Positions 1 through 9,432 of a stretch of DNA of 64,000 bases are shown piece after piece. The translations under genes and the position numbers were made by a program. The stretch spans positions 1-64,000 of the forward strand of contig NZ_JALRNF010000012.1 of the NCBI RefSeq assembly GCF_030272895.1, written 5' to 3'. The notes under the pieces are model-generated. The model made no database searches. It worked only from the letters and a program-made list of their open reading frames with translations, and was not told where the DNA came from. This DNA is from Pseudomonas sp. BGr12. Its GTDB lineage: Bacteria; Pseudomonadota; Gammaproteobacteria; Pseudomonadales; Pseudomonadaceae. Within the stretch, counting starts at the first letter, position 1; the number at the start of each line of letters is the position of its first letter.

Positions 1-97
1 TTTTGTTTTTTTTTTTGTGGGTTTTTTTTGTTGGTTTTCTCTCGGGGTGGCACCGCCCCCCCACCTTTTGGGGGGGGCCCCCCCCCGCGATAGGGTG
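1..97. other. Low-complexity contig edge
   Basis: The first ~85 bases are long runs of T, then G and C, unlike the balanced GC-rich sequence that follows. No gene or signal can be read here. The lpxO stop codon begins at 98. The stretch most likely reflects poor base calling or a collapsed contig end, possibly at the edge of a REP repeat, since it ends in CCGCGAT. Treat these bases as unreliable. Confidence 0.7.
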
Positions 98-1033
98 TCA
101 GAACAACCAGCGATACAGCAGGTAGGCCACCACCACCGCCAGCACCGGACGCAACACCCGGTATGCCTTGGGATTGGCACGCTTGAACTGCTTGACCCGC
201 CCACTGATGACCGTGCTGAAGCGCTTGCTCCAGGCATAGGCCTGGTTGATCCCACCCACGCGCTCGTCGTCGGTGTTCTGCGGCGCGGTGGCGCGACCGA
301 GGAAGGCGCTGACCTTGCGATTGATGCGGGTCATCAACGGGCTGCTCAGCGGACGCTCGACGTCGCAGAACAGGATCACCCGGGTGGTTTCGGTTTCGTT
401 CTTGACCCAGTGCACATAGGTCTCATCGAACATCACGTCTTCGCCGTCGCGCCAGGCATAGACCTGACCATCGACGTAGATCCGGCAGTTGTCGGAGTTG
501 GGTGTCGACAGGCCCAAGTGGTAGCGCAGGGAACCGGCGAAGGGGTCGCGGTGCGGGTTGAGGTGGCTGCCACCGGGCAACAGGGCAAACATCGCGCCCT
601 TGACGTTGGGAATGCTGTTGACCAGCTCGACCGTGCGCGGGCACAGCGCTTCGGCCGATGGCAGCGGTTTGTCGTACCACTTCAGGTAGAAACGCTTCCA
701 GCCCTTCTTGAAGAACGAACCGAAGCCGGCGTCGTTATCCTTCTCGGCGGCGCGGATATAACCCTCGTCGAACAGGTGCATGGCCTCTTCGCGGATCACC
801 TGCCAGTTGTCCTTGAGCACATCGAGCTCGGGAAAGCGGTTGCGATCGAGGTAGGGTTTGGACGGCACGCCGGAGAACAGGTACATCAAGGCGTTGTAAG
901 GAGCGAACAGCGCCGAGTGGTTGACGAACTGGCGCAGCATCGGAAGGCGCGCCTTGCCGCGCAGGTGAACGAACAGTGTGCTGCCGAAAAACAGCAACAA
1001 GACACCCGCCTTGGCGGCAAAGGAAAAGGTCAT
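98..1033 (-). CDS. lpxO: Lipid A hydroxylase LpxO (Fe(II)/2-oxoglutarate dioxygenase)
   Basis: Predicted to add a hydroxyl to a secondary acyl chain of lipid A on the cytoplasmic side of the inner membrane, using iron, oxygen and 2-oxoglutarate. The 311-residue product is of the aspartyl/asparaginyl beta-hydroxylase family. It has an N-terminal hydrophobic segment (about 8-22), a second one at the C-terminus (about 292-310) and an iron site formed by the HRD motif (His161, Asp163) and His208 in ETYVHW. The 47-residue spacing from first to last ligand fits LpxO. It lies 152 bp downstream of cysK on the same strand; the gap has room for its own promoter, with a possible -10 (TATGAT on the minus strand, 1086-1091). 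A general beta-hydroxylase role is the alternative. Confidence 0.85.
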   Translation of the reverse strand: MTFSFAAKAGVLLLFFGSTLFVHLRGKARLPMLRQFVNHSALFAPYNALMYLFSGVPSKPYLDRNRFPELDVLKDNWQVIREEAMHLFDEGYIRAAEKDNDAGFGSFFKKGWKRFYLKWYDKPLPSAEALCPRTVELVNSIPNVKGAMFALLPGGSHLNPHRDPFAGSLRYHLGLSTPNSDNCRIYVDGQVYAWRDGEDVMFDETYVHWVKNETETTRVILFCDVERPLSSPLMTRINRKVSAFLGRATAPQNTDDERVGGINQAYAWSKRFSTVISGRVKQFKRANPKAYRVLRPVLAVVVAYLLYRWLF

Positions 1034-1185
1034 TCAACACTCCTTGGAATTGCAGTCCAGGCCATCACTGCCGGATCAAAAAGCCATCATAAACTGAACC
1101 GGCCCCGGTAAAAACAACCGAGACCGGCATTCAGTATTGACGATTGTGCAATAAAGTCGTGTACCGCCCCTTGCTCCAGGTCGTG

Positions 1186-2160
1186 TTACTGCTGGTTCTC
1201 CTGCTCGGTGAACAGGTCGCTGAAGAGCATGCTCGACAGGTAGCGTTCGCCGGAGTCAGGCAGGATCACCACGATGGTCTTGCCCTGCATCTCCGGCTTC
1301 TCCGCCAGGCGCACCGCCGCCGCCATCGCCGCGCCGCAAGAGATCCCGCTGAGGATCCCCTCCTCCTGCATCAGGCGCAGGGCCATGGCCTTGGCCTCTT
1401 CGTCACTGACCAGCTCGACCTGGTCGACCATCGACAGATCGAGGTTCCTGGGCACGAAACCGGCGCCGATGCCCTGGATCTTGTGTGGGCTGGGCTTGAC
1501 CTCCTGGCCGGTCAGGGTCTGGGTGATCACCGGCGAGGTAATCGGCTCGACCGCCACCGACAGGATCGCCTTGCCCTGGGTCTGCTTGATGTAGCGCGAC
1601 ACACCGGTGATGGTGCCGCCGGTGCCGACGCCGGCTACCAGTACATCGACGGCGCCATCGGTGTCGTTCCAGATTTCCGGGCCGGTGGTCTTCTCGTGGA
1701 TCGCCGGGTTGGCCGGGTTGTCGAACTGGGCCGGCATGAAGTACCGGGCCGGATCGCTGGCAACGATTTCGCCGGCCCTGTCGATCGCGCCTTTCATGCC
1801 CTTGGCCGGCTCGGTCAGCACCAGCTCGGCGCCCAGTGCCTTGAGTACCTTGCGCCGCTCGATGCTCATGGACGCCGGCATGGTCAGCAGCAGCTTGTAG
1901 CCACGGGCCGCGGCGACAAAGGCCAGGCCGATACCGGTGTTGCCCGAGGTGGGCTCGACGATGGTCATGCCCGGCTTGAGCTTGCCGCTGCTTTCAGCGT
2001 CCCAGATCATGTTCGCACCGATCCGGCACTTGACCGAATAGCCCGGGTTGCGCCCTTCGATCTTGGCCAGGATGGTCACCCCGCGCGGGGCGATGCGGTT
2101 GATCTGCACCAGCGGTGTATTACCGATGGAGTGCGCGTTGTCAGCAAAAATACGGCTCAT
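1186..2160 (-). CDS. cysK: Cysteine synthase A (O-acetylserine sulfhydrylase)
   Basis: Makes L-cysteine from O-acetyl-L-serine and sulfide with PLP, the last step of cysteine synthesis in the cytoplasm. The 324-residue product begins [18 protein letters not shown]. The PLP lysine is Lys44 in GYSVKCR; the substrate loop PTSGNTG and the phosphate-binding GVGTGGT are both present, as is the C-terminal [10 protein letters not shown]. The open frame extends 31 codons upstream, but ATG at 2160 matches the family start and follows AAGGA. It is divergent from the DUF748 gene (131 bp apart). The CysK subtype is preferred over CysM on motif pattern and length. Confidence 0.93.
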   Translation of the reverse strand: MSRIFADNAHSIGNTPLVQINRIAPRGVTILAKIEGRNPGYSVKCRIGANMIWDAESSGKLKPGMTIVEPTSGNTGIGLAFVAAARGYKLLLTMPASMSIERRKVLKALGAELVLTEPAKGMKGAIDRAGEIVASDPARYFMPAQFDNPANPAIHEKTTGPEIWNDTDGAVDVLVAGVGTGGTITGVSRYIKQTQGKAILSVAVEPITSPVITQTLTGQEVKPSPHKIQGIGAGFVPRNLDLSMVDQVELVSDEEAKAMALRLMQEEGILSGISCGAAMAAAVRLAEKPEMQGKTIVVILPDSGERYLSSMLFSDLFTEQENQQ

Positions 2161-2291
2161 GGCAGGGGTCCTTTTGGACTGCGGACGGAAAACTTCAAGG
2201 GTAAGCCTGCGGCGTCGGTGCGTCCACAAGCAGCGAACCGACGCCAACGGCAAGGGTCAACCGATCTATACCCCTGCTGGAAACCCGACCG

Positions 2292-3365
2292 ATGAAACGC
2301 CGCTATCGCTGGCCCCTCGGGGGGCTGTTGGGGATTGCCCTGTTGCTGATCGGCCTGCACCTGGCCCTGCCCTGGCTCGTGCGCGACTACCTCAACGACC
2401 GGCTGGCCGACATGGGTGACTATCGGGGACGGATCACCGACGTGGACCTGGCCTGGTGGCGGGGTGCCTACAAGATCAATGGGATGACCATCGTCAAGAC
2501 CAGCGGCAAGGTACCGGTGCCGTTGCTTGAGGCGCCCCTGATCGATCTGTCGGTCAGTTGGCGATCGCTGTGGTACGACCATGCCGTGGTTGCCGAAGTG
2601 GTGTTCGTACGCCCCACGCTGAATTTCGTCGACGGCGCCAGCAAGCAGAGCTCGCAGACCGGCCAGGGCACCGACTGGCGCCAGCAACTGGAAAAACTGC
2701 TGCCCATTACCCTCAATGAAGTGCGCATCGACAACGGCACCTTGAGTTTTCGCAACTTCAACGCCAGGCCCCAGGTCAACCTCAAGGCCACCCGGCTCGA
2801 TGCCAGCATTCGCAACCTGACCAACGTCGAGGACCTCAAGGGCCGGCGCGATGCCCGCTTTGACGGCAAGGCCCGGCTGCTCGGCGATGCCGCCGTGGAG
2901 AGCAACGCCACGTTCGACCCGTTCAGCGACTTCGACAACTTCCAGTTCCGCCTGCGCGCCACCGACCTCCAGCTGCGCAAGCTCAATGATTTTGCCAATG
3001 CCTATGGCAAGTTCGACTTCAATGCCGGCCACGGCGACCTGGTGATCGAGGCCCAGGCGAGCAATGGCCGGCTTACCGGCTATATCAAGCCTCTGCTGCG
3101 CGATGTCGATGTATTCAACTGGCAGCAGGACGTCAAGGATGAAGAAAAGGGCCTTTTCCGTTCGATCTGGGAAGCGTTGATCGGCGGTGGCGAAACGGCA
3201 CTGAAAAACCAGCGCAAGAACCAGTTCGCCACCCGTGTGGAACTGCGCGGCAGCGTACACAAACGCGATATCAGCGGCTTCGAGGCGTTCCTGCAGATCC
3301 TGCGCAATGGCTTCATTCAGGCGTTCAATGCACGCTACGAGCAACCCGCGCCCAAGTCTGACTGA
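2292..3365 (+). CDS. DUF748 (AsmA-like) envelope protein
   Basis: A 357-residue protein with one N-terminal hydrophobic segment (about 9-29) followed by a long periplasmic domain. The domain is rich in alternating strands (for example VRIDNGTLSFRNFNA, VNLKATRLDASIRNL), as in DUF748/AsmA-type proteins, which span or line the periplasm; some family members take part in lipid transport or outer-membrane assembly. The true role is not known. It is short for DUF748, whose members are often near 1000 residues, so it may be a one-module version. It is followed by a strong hairpin terminator. Confidence 0.7.
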   Translation: MKRRYRWPLGGLLGIALLLIGLHLALPWLVRDYLNDRLADMGDYRGRITDVDLAWWRGAYKINGMTIVKTSGKVPVPLLEAPLIDLSVSWRSLWYDHAVVAEVVFVRPTLNFVDGASKQSSQTGQGTDWRQQLEKLLPITLNEVRIDNGTLSFRNFNARPQVNLKATRLDASIRNLTNVEDLKGRRDARFDGKARLLGDAAVESNATFDPFSDFDNFQFRLRATDLQLRKLNDFANAYGKFDFNAGHGDLVIEAQASNGRLTGYIKPLLRDVDVFNWQQDVKDEEKGLFRSIWEALIGGGETALKNQRKNQFATRVELRGSVHKRDISGFEAFLQILRNGFIQAFNARYEQPAPKSD

Positions 3366-3375
3366 GTCACCAAGT

Positions 3376-3406
3376 GACGGGCCATTCAGAGACTGAATGG
3401 CCCGTC
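3376..3406 (+). terminator. Hairpin terminator after the DUF748 gene
   Basis: A perfect 14-bp inverted repeat (GACGGGCCATTCAG and its complement) with a 3-nt AGA loop starts 11 bp after the stop codon. There is no clear T-tract, so it may be a Rho-assisted or processing hairpin rather than a textbook intrinsic terminator. Confidence 0.65.
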
Positions 3407-3504
3407 TGCGTTCCCAGTCGGCCGGAGCCCGCGTTATAGTCGTGCATGACAATTTTTTTGCCGGGGGCGATGTACCCCCGGGCGCAACGTTAGAGGATCG
3501 GTTC

Positions 3505-4350
3505 ATGAAGTTCGAAGGCACCAGCGCATACGTCGCCACAGACGACCTTAAACTGGCGGTCAACGCGGCGATCACCCTGGAGCGGCCACTGCTGGTCAAG
3601 GGCGAGCCGGGCACCGGCAAGACCATGCTCGCCGAGCAACTGGCCGAATCCTTTGGCGCCAAGCTGATCACCTGGCACATCAAGTCGACCACCAAGGCCC
3701 ACCAGGGTCTCTACGAGTACGACGCGGTCAGCCGCCTGCGTGACTCGCAACTGGGCGTGGACAAGGTCCACGACGTGCGCAACTACCTGAAGAAAGGCAA
3801 GCTCTGGGAGGCGTTCGAGTCCGAAGAGCGGGTCATCCTGCTGATCGACGAGATCGACAAAGCCGACATCGAGTTCCCCAACGACCTGTTGCAGGAACTG
3901 GACAAGATGGAGTTCTACGTCTACGAGACCGATGAGACCATCAAGGCCAAGCAGCGCCCGATCATCATCATTACCTCCAACAACGAGAAAGAGCTGCCGG
4001 ACGCCTTCCTGCGCCGCTGCTTCTTCCACTACATCGCCTTCCCCGACCGCGACACCCTGCAGCAGATCGTCGACGTGCACTACCCCAACATCAAGAAGGA
4101 CCTGGTCAGCGAAGCGCTGGACGTGTTCTTCGACGTGCGCAAGGTGCCGGGCCTGAAGAAAAAGCCTTCCACCTCGGAGCTGGTCGACTGGCTCAAGCTG
4201 CTGATGGCCGACAACATCGGCGAAGCGGTACTGCGCGAGCGTGATCCGACCAAGGCCATCCCGCCGCTGGCCGGCGCCCTGGTGAAAAACGAACAGGACG
4301 TGCAACTGCTTGAGCGCCTGGCCTTCATGAGCCGTCGCGGCAACCGCTGA
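3505..4350 (+). CDS. MoxR-family AAA+ ATPase
   Basis: A 281-residue AAA+ protein with Walker A GEPGTGKT (33-40), Walker B LLIDEID (112-118), a sensor-1 region ITSNNEKELPDAF and paired arginines near 170. MoxR ATPases act with von Willebrand A proteins as chaperones that insert cofactors or remodel complexes, and the next gene is such a partner. The frame could start 36 codons earlier, but ATG at 3505 follows AGAGGATCG and opens the conserved sequence. It is in an operon with the VWA gene (17-bp gap). The substrate of the pair is unknown. Confidence 0.9.
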   Translation: MKFEGTSAYVATDDLKLAVNAAITLERPLLVKGEPGTGKTMLAEQLAESFGAKLITWHIKSTTKAHQGLYEYDAVSRLRDSQLGVDKVHDVRNYLKKGKLWEAFESEERVILLIDEIDKADIEFPNDLLQELDKMEFYVYETDETIKAKQRPIIIITSNNEKELPDAFLRRCFFHYIAFPDRDTLQQIVDVHYPNIKKDLVSEALDVFFDVRKVPGLKKKPSTSELVDWLKLLMADNIGEAVLRERDPTKAIPPLAGALVKNEQDVQLLERLAFMSRRGNR

Positions 4351-4367
4351 GCCGGGAGGCAACTGCC

Positions 4368-5546
4368 ATGCTGCTCAATCTGTTCAATGAAATGCGCGCG
4401 GCCAAGGTGCCGGTGTCGGTGCGCGAGCTGCTTGATCTGCTCAATGCGCTCAAGCAGGGCGTCACCTTTGCCGACATGGACGAGTTCTACTTCCTGTCGC
4501 GGGCGATCCTGGTCAAGGATGAACGGCATTTCGACAAGTTCGACCGGGCCTTCTCCGCCTACTTCAAGGGCCTGGAGAACCTCAACCAGCACCTGGAAGC
4601 GCTGATTCCCGAAGACTGGCTGCGCAAGGAGTTCGAACGTTCGCTGACCGATGAGGAACGGGCGCAGATCCAGTCACTGGGCGGTCTGGACAAGCTCATC
4701 GAAGAGTTCAAGAAGCGCCTGGAAGAGCAAAAGGAACGCCATGCCGGCGGCAACAAGTGGATCGGCACCGGCGGCACCAGCCCGTTCGGCTCGGGCGGCT
4801 TCAATCCCGAGGGCATCCGCGTCGGCGATGCCGGCAAGCGCCAGGGCAAGGCGGTCAAGGTCTGGGACCAGCGCGAATACAAGAACCTCGACGACCAGGT
4901 CGAACTGGGCACGCGCAACATCAAGCTGGCCCTGCGCCGCTTGCGCAAGTTCGCCCGCCAGGGCGCGGCCGAGGAGCTGGACATCGACGGCACCATCGAC
5001 CACACCGCCCGCGATGCCGGCCTGCTCAACATCCAGATGCGTCCGGAACGGCGCAACAGCGTCAAGTTGCTGCTGCTGTTCGATATCGGCGGTTCGATGG
5101 ACGCCCATGTGAAGATCTGCGAAGAGCTGTTCTCGGCCTGCAAGACCGAGTTCAAGCACCTGGAGTACTACTACTTCCACAACTTCGTCTACGAGTCGGT
5201 GTGGAAGAACAACCTGCGCCGCACCTCGGAACGCACCTCGACCATGGACCTGCTGCACAAGTACGGCGCCGACTACAAAGTGGTGTTCGTCGGCGATGCG
5301 GCCATGGCGCCCTACGAGATCACCCAGCCCGGTGGCAGCGTCGAGCACTGGAACGAAGAAGCCGGCTATGTGTGGATGCAGCGCTTCATGGAGAAGTACA
5401 AGAAGCTTATCTGGATCAACCCCTATCCCAAGGACACCTGGGGGTATACCGCCTCGACCAACATCGTGCGCGAGCTGATCGAGGACCGGATGTATCCGCT
5501 GACCTTGCGTGGGCTTGAGGAAGGGATGCGGTTTCTGTCCAAGTAA
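4368..5546 (+). CDS. VWA-domain protein, CoxE-like MoxR partner
   Basis: A 392-residue protein whose C-terminal half is a von Willebrand A domain. It begins at VKLLLLFDIGGSMD, where the metal-site motif reads D239-I-G-G-S243 instead of the usual DxSxS, and continues through GDAAMAPYEI. The N-terminal half is helical and charged (about 85-125), followed by a glycine-rich segment (about 126-148). CoxE-like proteins work with MoxR ATPases in maturation of metal enzymes or envelope complexes. The ATG at 4368 follows GGGAGG. It ends just before a REP pair that separates it from the convergent pxpC. Confidence 0.85.
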   Translation: MLLNLFNEMRAAKVPVSVRELLDLLNALKQGVTFADMDEFYFLSRAILVKDERHFDKFDRAFSAYFKGLENLNQHLEALIPEDWLRKEFERSLTDEERAQIQSLGGLDKLIEEFKKRLEEQKERHAGGNKWIGTGGTSPFGSGGFNPEGIRVGDAGKRQGKAVKVWDQREYKNLDDQVELGTRNIKLALRRLRKFARQGAAEELDIDGTIDHTARDAGLLNIQMRPERRNSVKLLLLFDIGGSMDAHVKICEELFSACKTEFKHLEYYYFHNFVYESVWKNNLRRTSERTSTMDLLHKYGADYKVVFVGDAAMAPYEITQPGGSVEHWNEEAGYVWMQRFMEKYKKLIWINPYPKDTWGYTASTNIVRELIEDRMYPLTLRGLEEGMRFLSK

Positions 5547-5548
5547 GC

Positions 5549-5599
5549 CATCGCGGGGCAAGCCCGCTCCTACCGTCGGAGGGGGCTTGCCCCGCGATC
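5549..5599. repeat. REP pair between convergent genes
   Basis: Two inverted copies of the Pseudomonas REP core (GCGGGGCAAGCCCGCTCC and its complement, the second with GGAGGGGGC) lie 3 bp after the VWA stop and 5 bp before the pxpC stop. It can fold into a long hairpin and probably ends both transcripts. Confidence 0.9.
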
Positions 5600-5604
5600 A
5601 GGCC

Positions 5605-6528
5605 CTAAGCCTCGACAAACCGCCCCAGATAATCCCGCTGTTCCTGCCAGGCCAGCGCCTGCACCACCGGCCTGAACCGCACCACACTCCCCGGCAGCAT
5701 CTGCGCCAGGCGCGCCAGCGCCAGCGGCGTCAACGCCCCCAACCGCGGATAACCACCTATGGTCTGGCGATCATTGAGCAGCACGATCGGCTGCCCGTCC
5801 GGCGGCACCTGCACCGCGCCCAGCGGAATGCCTTCGGAAATCATCGCCGGCCCCTGGTACTGCAAGGCCGGTCCCAGCAGGCGAATGCCCATGCGATCGG
5901 CGCGGCTGTCCAGGGTCCAGTCACGGTTGAACGCATCGAACAGGCTCAAGCCACTGAAGTCGCCGATCTGCGCGCCCAGCACCAGGTCCAGCGGTGCATT
6001 GGCACTAAAGTCGGGGCGCAGCGCCAACGGCACTTCCCGCAGCCCGCAAGCCTCACCGCCGTAACTCAGTTGCTGCCCCTTGGCCAAGGGCGATCCACAC
6101 CCATCCAGCCCACCCAGTTCTTCACGCACCACACTGGCGCAACTGCCCAGCACCTGCGGCGCCGCAAAGCCCCCCGGCGCCGCCAGGTACGCCCGGGCGC
6201 CCTGCACTGGCTGGTTCAGGCGCAAACGCTGGCCCTTGGCGAGGGTAAAACTCGACCAGGGCTTGAGCGGCTGGCCATCGATGCGGGCGTCCAGGTCGGC
6301 GCCGGCCAGGGCCAGGCAACACTCTTCCTCGGCCACCAGGCTGAAGCCGCCCAGGGCGATCTCCACCACCGCAGCATCGGCGGCATTGCCCAGCAGCCAG
6401 TTGGCCCAACGCATCGACACCCAGTCCAGCGCCCCGCCCTGGGTCACGCCCAGGTGCCGCACGCCAAAGCGCCCGGCGTCCTGCAACAGGCACAGCGGCG
6501 TGCTGGCCTCGATCCACAAGCGGCTCAT
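5605..6528 (-). CDS. pxpC: 5-oxoprolinase subunit PxpC (biotin-dependent carboxyltransferase-like)
   Basis: With PxpA and PxpB it forms the ATP-dependent 5-oxoprolinase that opens 5-oxo-L-proline (pyroglutamate) to glutamate, a damage-repair step. The 307-residue product has the family's opening LCLLQDAGRFGVRHLGVTQG, the GALD segment and the C-terminal IGGYPRLGALTPLA. The start ATG at 6528 overlaps the pxpB stop by 4 bp (ATGA), which suggests translational coupling. Older annotations call this family urea amidolyase-related or KipA-like. Confidence 0.9.
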   Translation of the reverse strand: MSRLWIEASTPLCLLQDAGRFGVRHLGVTQGGALDWVSMRWANWLLGNAADAAVVEIALGGFSLVAEEECCLALAGADLDARIDGQPLKPWSSFTLAKGQRLRLNQPVQGARAYLAAPGGFAAPQVLGSCASVVREELGGLDGCGSPLAKGQQLSYGGEACGLREVPLALRPDFSANAPLDLVLGAQIGDFSGLSLFDAFNRDWTLDSRADRMGIRLLGPALQYQGPAMISEGIPLGAVQVPPDGQPIVLLNDRQTIGGYPRLGALTPLALARLAQMLPGSVVRFRPVVQALAWQEQRDYLGRFVEA

Positions 6529-7229
6529 GCCAGCACCTCCAGCGGGGTATCGTCGCCGCCCAGGTTGATGAAGGTCGCCCGGTCCACAGGTACGAAACGC
6601 ACCCGGTCACCGGGTTGCAGCAGGCTGTAGCCGTCGCGTTGGCGATCGAACAGTTTGCTCGGCGTCCGCCCGATCAGGTTCCAGCCGCCCGGCGACACCG
6701 CCGGGTAAGCCGCCGTCTGGCGCTCGGCGATGCCGACACTGCCTGCCGCCACCCGTTTGCGCGGGGTGGCCAGGCGCGGGGCGGCCAGCGCTTCCTCGAC
6801 CAGGCCCATGAAGGCAAAGCCGGGGGCGAAGCCCAGGGCGAACACCTGGTATTCGCGCTCGCTGTGGCGGCGCACGATATCGGCCACCGAGGTGCGGCAA
6901 CGCTCGGCCAGCAGGCTCAGCTCCGGGCCGACGCTCAGGTCGTACCACACCGGAATCTCGTGCTGACGCCCGCCGCTGCCGTTATCCGGCTGCAGGTGCT
7001 CCAGCGCTTCACGGATCAGGCTGCAGGCCTGGTCCGGCGCCAGTTGCATCAGGTCGAAATGCACCATCACCGTGGTGTAGGACGGCACCAGGTCGATCAG
7101 CCGATCGGCGAACACCGTCCGCAAGCGCTGGCTGGCCGCCAGCATCCAGGGCATGTTGGCTTCATCGATGGCGTCGAACATACGCACCATCAGGCAGTCG
7201 ATGGCCACCGTTTCAATGCGGTACCTCAT
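6525..7229 (-). CDS. pxpB: 5-oxoprolinase subunit PxpB
   Basis: A 234-residue member of the PxpB/KipI (allophanate hydrolase subunit 1) family, forming the PxpBC part that works with PxpA. The family signature is clear in the C-terminal half: [14 protein letters not shown], then [17 protein letters not shown] and [16 protein letters not shown]. The frame extends 26 codons upstream, but the ATG at 7229 overlaps the pxpA stop by 4 bp and is the natural start. It is the middle gene of a coupled pxpA-pxpB-pxpC run. Confidence 0.9.
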   Translation of the reverse strand: MRYRIETVAIDCLMVRMFDAIDEANMPWMLAASQRLRTVFADRLIDLVPSYTTVMVHFDLMQLAPDQACSLIREALEHLQPDNGSGGRQHEIPVWYDLSVGPELSLLAERCRTSVADIVRRHSEREYQVFALGFAPGFAFMGLVEEALAAPRLATPRKRVAAGSVGIAERQTAAYPAVSPGGWNLIGRTPSKLFDRQRDGYSLLQPGDRVRFVPVDRATFINLGGDDTPLEVLA

Positions 7230-7978
7230 GACGCCACCAGGGCATCGAGGGCCTGGCGAATTTGCTGAACCGCCGCCACCGAACTGTCGTTGTCGCCATG
7301 CACGCACAGGGTGTGCGCCTGCAGGTGCAGTTCGCTGCCATCCACCGCGACCAGTGGCTCGCCACGGGCCAGGCGCAGGGCCTGCTCGACGATCACGGCC
7401 GGGTCATGGTGCACTGCCCCCGGCAGGCGCCGCGACACCAGATGACCACGGGCATCGTAGGCGCGGTCGGCGAAGGCCTCGAACCACAGGGTCACGCCAT
7501 ACTCGTCACCCAGGGCCTGGGCGGCGCTGTTGTCGGCGGTGGCCATGAGCATCAGCGGCAGTTGCCGGTCATAGGCGGCGACCGCTTCGAGCACCGCGCG
7601 CAGCTTTTGCGGGTCGGCCATCATGTCGTTGTACAGCGCGCCATGGGGTTTGACGTAGGCGACACGGGTGCCCTGGGTCCGGCAGATGCCGTCCAGCGCG
7701 CCGATCTGGTAGTGCAGCAGGTCGCGGATCTCTTCGGCGCTGCAGGCCATGGAACGGCGGCCGAAGCCAGCCAGGTCCGGATAGGCCGGGTGGGCGCCGA
7801 CACGCACGCCACTGGCCACGGCCAGGGCCACGGTCTGGCGCATGATCCCCGGGTCGCCGGCGTGGAAGCCACAGGCAATGTTGGCACAATCGACAAAGGG
7901 CATGACCTGGGCATCCAGGCCCATGGTCCAGCTGCCAAAACTTTCACCCATATCGCAATTCAGTAACAGGCGGCTCAC
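7226..7978 (-). CDS. pxpA: 5-oxoprolinase subunit PxpA (LamB/YcsF family)
   Basis: A 250-residue member of the LamB/YcsF family: [16 protein letters not shown] at the N-terminus, then the signature [15 protein letters not shown] and [16 protein letters not shown]. It supplies the ring-opening subunit for 5-oxoproline breakdown. The start is GTG at 7978, preceded by GGAGT seven bases upstream; the frame stays open 13 codons further but has no better site. It is 25 bp downstream of the MFS transporter gene, so the operon likely reads MFS-pxpA-pxpB-pxpC. Confidence 0.9.
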   Translation of the reverse strand: MSRLLLNCDMGESFGSWTMGLDAQVMPFVDCANIACGFHAGDPGIMRQTVALAVASGVRVGAHPAYPDLAGFGRRSMACSAEEIRDLLHYQIGALDGICRTQGTRVAYVKPHGALYNDMMADPQKLRAVLEAVAAYDRQLPLMLMATADNSAAQALGDEYGVTLWFEAFADRAYDARGHLVSRRLPGAVHHDPAVIVEQALRLARGEPLVAVDGSELHLQAHTLCVHGDNDSSVAAVQQIRQALDALVAS

Positions 7979-8003
7979 GTCTGACACTCCTTCAGGCTCG
8001 ACC

Positions 8004-9290
8004 TTAGCGGGCTTCAAGTTGTTTGCCGCGGGTTTCCGGCAGGCTCAGGGCCGCCAGGATTACCACACCGTACGACACCGCGGCAAAGCCGCCGATACCC
8101 AGGCCCAGGGGCACCTTCTGGCTGAGCATGCCGATCAGCAGCGGGAAGAACGCCGCCAGGGCACGGCCGATGTTGTAGCAGAAGCCCTGCCCCGAGCCAC
8201 GGATACGGGTGGGGAACAGTTCGGTGAGGAACGCGCCCATGCCGCTGAAGATGCCCGAGGCGAAGAAGCCCAGCGGGAAGCCCAGCCACAGCATCACGCC
8301 ATCGCTGACCTGCATCTGGGTGTAGAGCAGGACGATGATGAACGAGCCCACGGCGAACAGGATGAAGTTCTTCTTGCGCCCCAACAGGTCGGTCAGATAG
8401 GCACTGATCACATAGCCGATGTAGGAGCCGAAGATCACCATGGCCAGGTAGCCGCCGGTGCCCAGCACGCTCAGGCCGCGCTCGTTCTTGAGGAAGGTCG
8501 GCAGCCAGGAGGTGATGGCGTAGTAACCACCCAGGGCACCGGTGGTCAGCAGCGAGGCGCGGATGGTGGTGGAGAGCATGCCCGGGGCGAAGATTTCCCA
8601 GAAATGCGAAGGTGCCGTGGTTTTTTCCGCAGCCTTGGCCTCACGGTAGATTTCCGGATCCTTGACCAGGCGACGCACGAAGATCACGAACACGGCCGGC
8701 ACCAGGCCCAGCAGGAACAGGGCGCGCCAGGCATCTTCCGGCGGCAGTACGGAGAACAGCACGGCGTACAGGATCGCCGTCAGGCCCCAGCCGATGGCCC
8801 AGCCCGACTGCACCATGCCCACCGCCTTGCCACGGTCCTGGGCGCGGATCACTTCACCGATCAGCACCGCACCGGCAGTCCACTCGCCACCGAAGCCGAA
8901 GCCCATCAGGGTGCGGGCGATCAGCAGTTGTTCGTAGTTCTGGGCAAAGCCGCAGAGGAAGGTGAAAAACGCGAACCACAGCACGGTCAGTTGCAGGGTG
9001 CGCACCCGGCCGATGCGGTCGGAGAGGATGCCGGCGATCCAGCCGCCCAGGGCCGAGGCGATCAGGGTGCTGGTGTGGATCAGCCCGGCCTCGGCGGTGG
9101 TGATGCCCCACAGGGCGATCAGGGTGGGGATGACGAAGCTGAGCATCTGGGTGTCCATGCCATCCAGGCCGTAGCCGATCTTGCAGCTCCAGAAGGTCCG
9201 TCGTTCCTGCTTGTTGATGTTGCGGTACCAGTCGAAAGGACCGGCCACTGAACTGGATTTGGCCTGGTGCTGCACGCCCGATGGGTTCAT
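8004..9290 (-). CDS. MFS metabolite:proton symporter, probably for 5-oxoproline or a related acid
   Basis: A 428-residue major facilitator with about 12 membrane segments. Marks of the metabolite:H+ symporter group are YGLDGMDTQ near the N-terminus, [10 protein letters not shown] after segment 2, [17 protein letters not shown] and [15 protein letters not shown] in the second half. The ATG at 9290 opens MNPSGVQHQ; the open frame upstream is only antisense to the LysR gene. It is first in the operon with pxpABC and divergent from a LysR regulator (142-bp gap), so import of 5-oxoproline is the obvious guess, but the substrate is inferred from context only. Confidence 0.85.
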   Translation of the reverse strand: MNPSGVQHQAKSSSVAGPFDWYRNINKQERRTFWSCKIGYGLDGMDTQMLSFVIPTLIALWGITTAEAGLIHTSTLIASALGGWIAGILSDRIGRVRTLQLTVLWFAFFTFLCGFAQNYEQLLIARTLMGFGFGGEWTAGAVLIGEVIRAQDRGKAVGMVQSGWAIGWGLTAILYAVLFSVLPPEDAWRALFLLGLVPAVFVIFVRRLVKDPEIYREAKAAEKTTAPSHFWEIFAPGMLSTTIRASLLTTGALGGYYAITSWLPTFLKNERGLSVLGTGGYLAMVIFGSYIGYVISAYLTDLLGRKKNFILFAVGSFIIVLLYTQMQVSDGVMLWLGFPLGFFASGIFSGMGAFLTELFPTRIRGSGQGFCYNIGRALAAFFPLLIGMLSQKVPLGLGIGGFAAVSYGVVILAALSLPETRGKQLEAR

Positions 9291-9432
9291 GGTTGCCTCA
9301 GCTTGTTGGTATTGTTTTAAAGACGACGATCTTTGTCGTGGCCTGACCTTCATTTTTCGATGGGTGCGGATTGCCGTCCAACGAGAAAAACCAGCGGTCT
9401 GGCATAAGAAAAAATTGATCAGTGAGTGCGCC

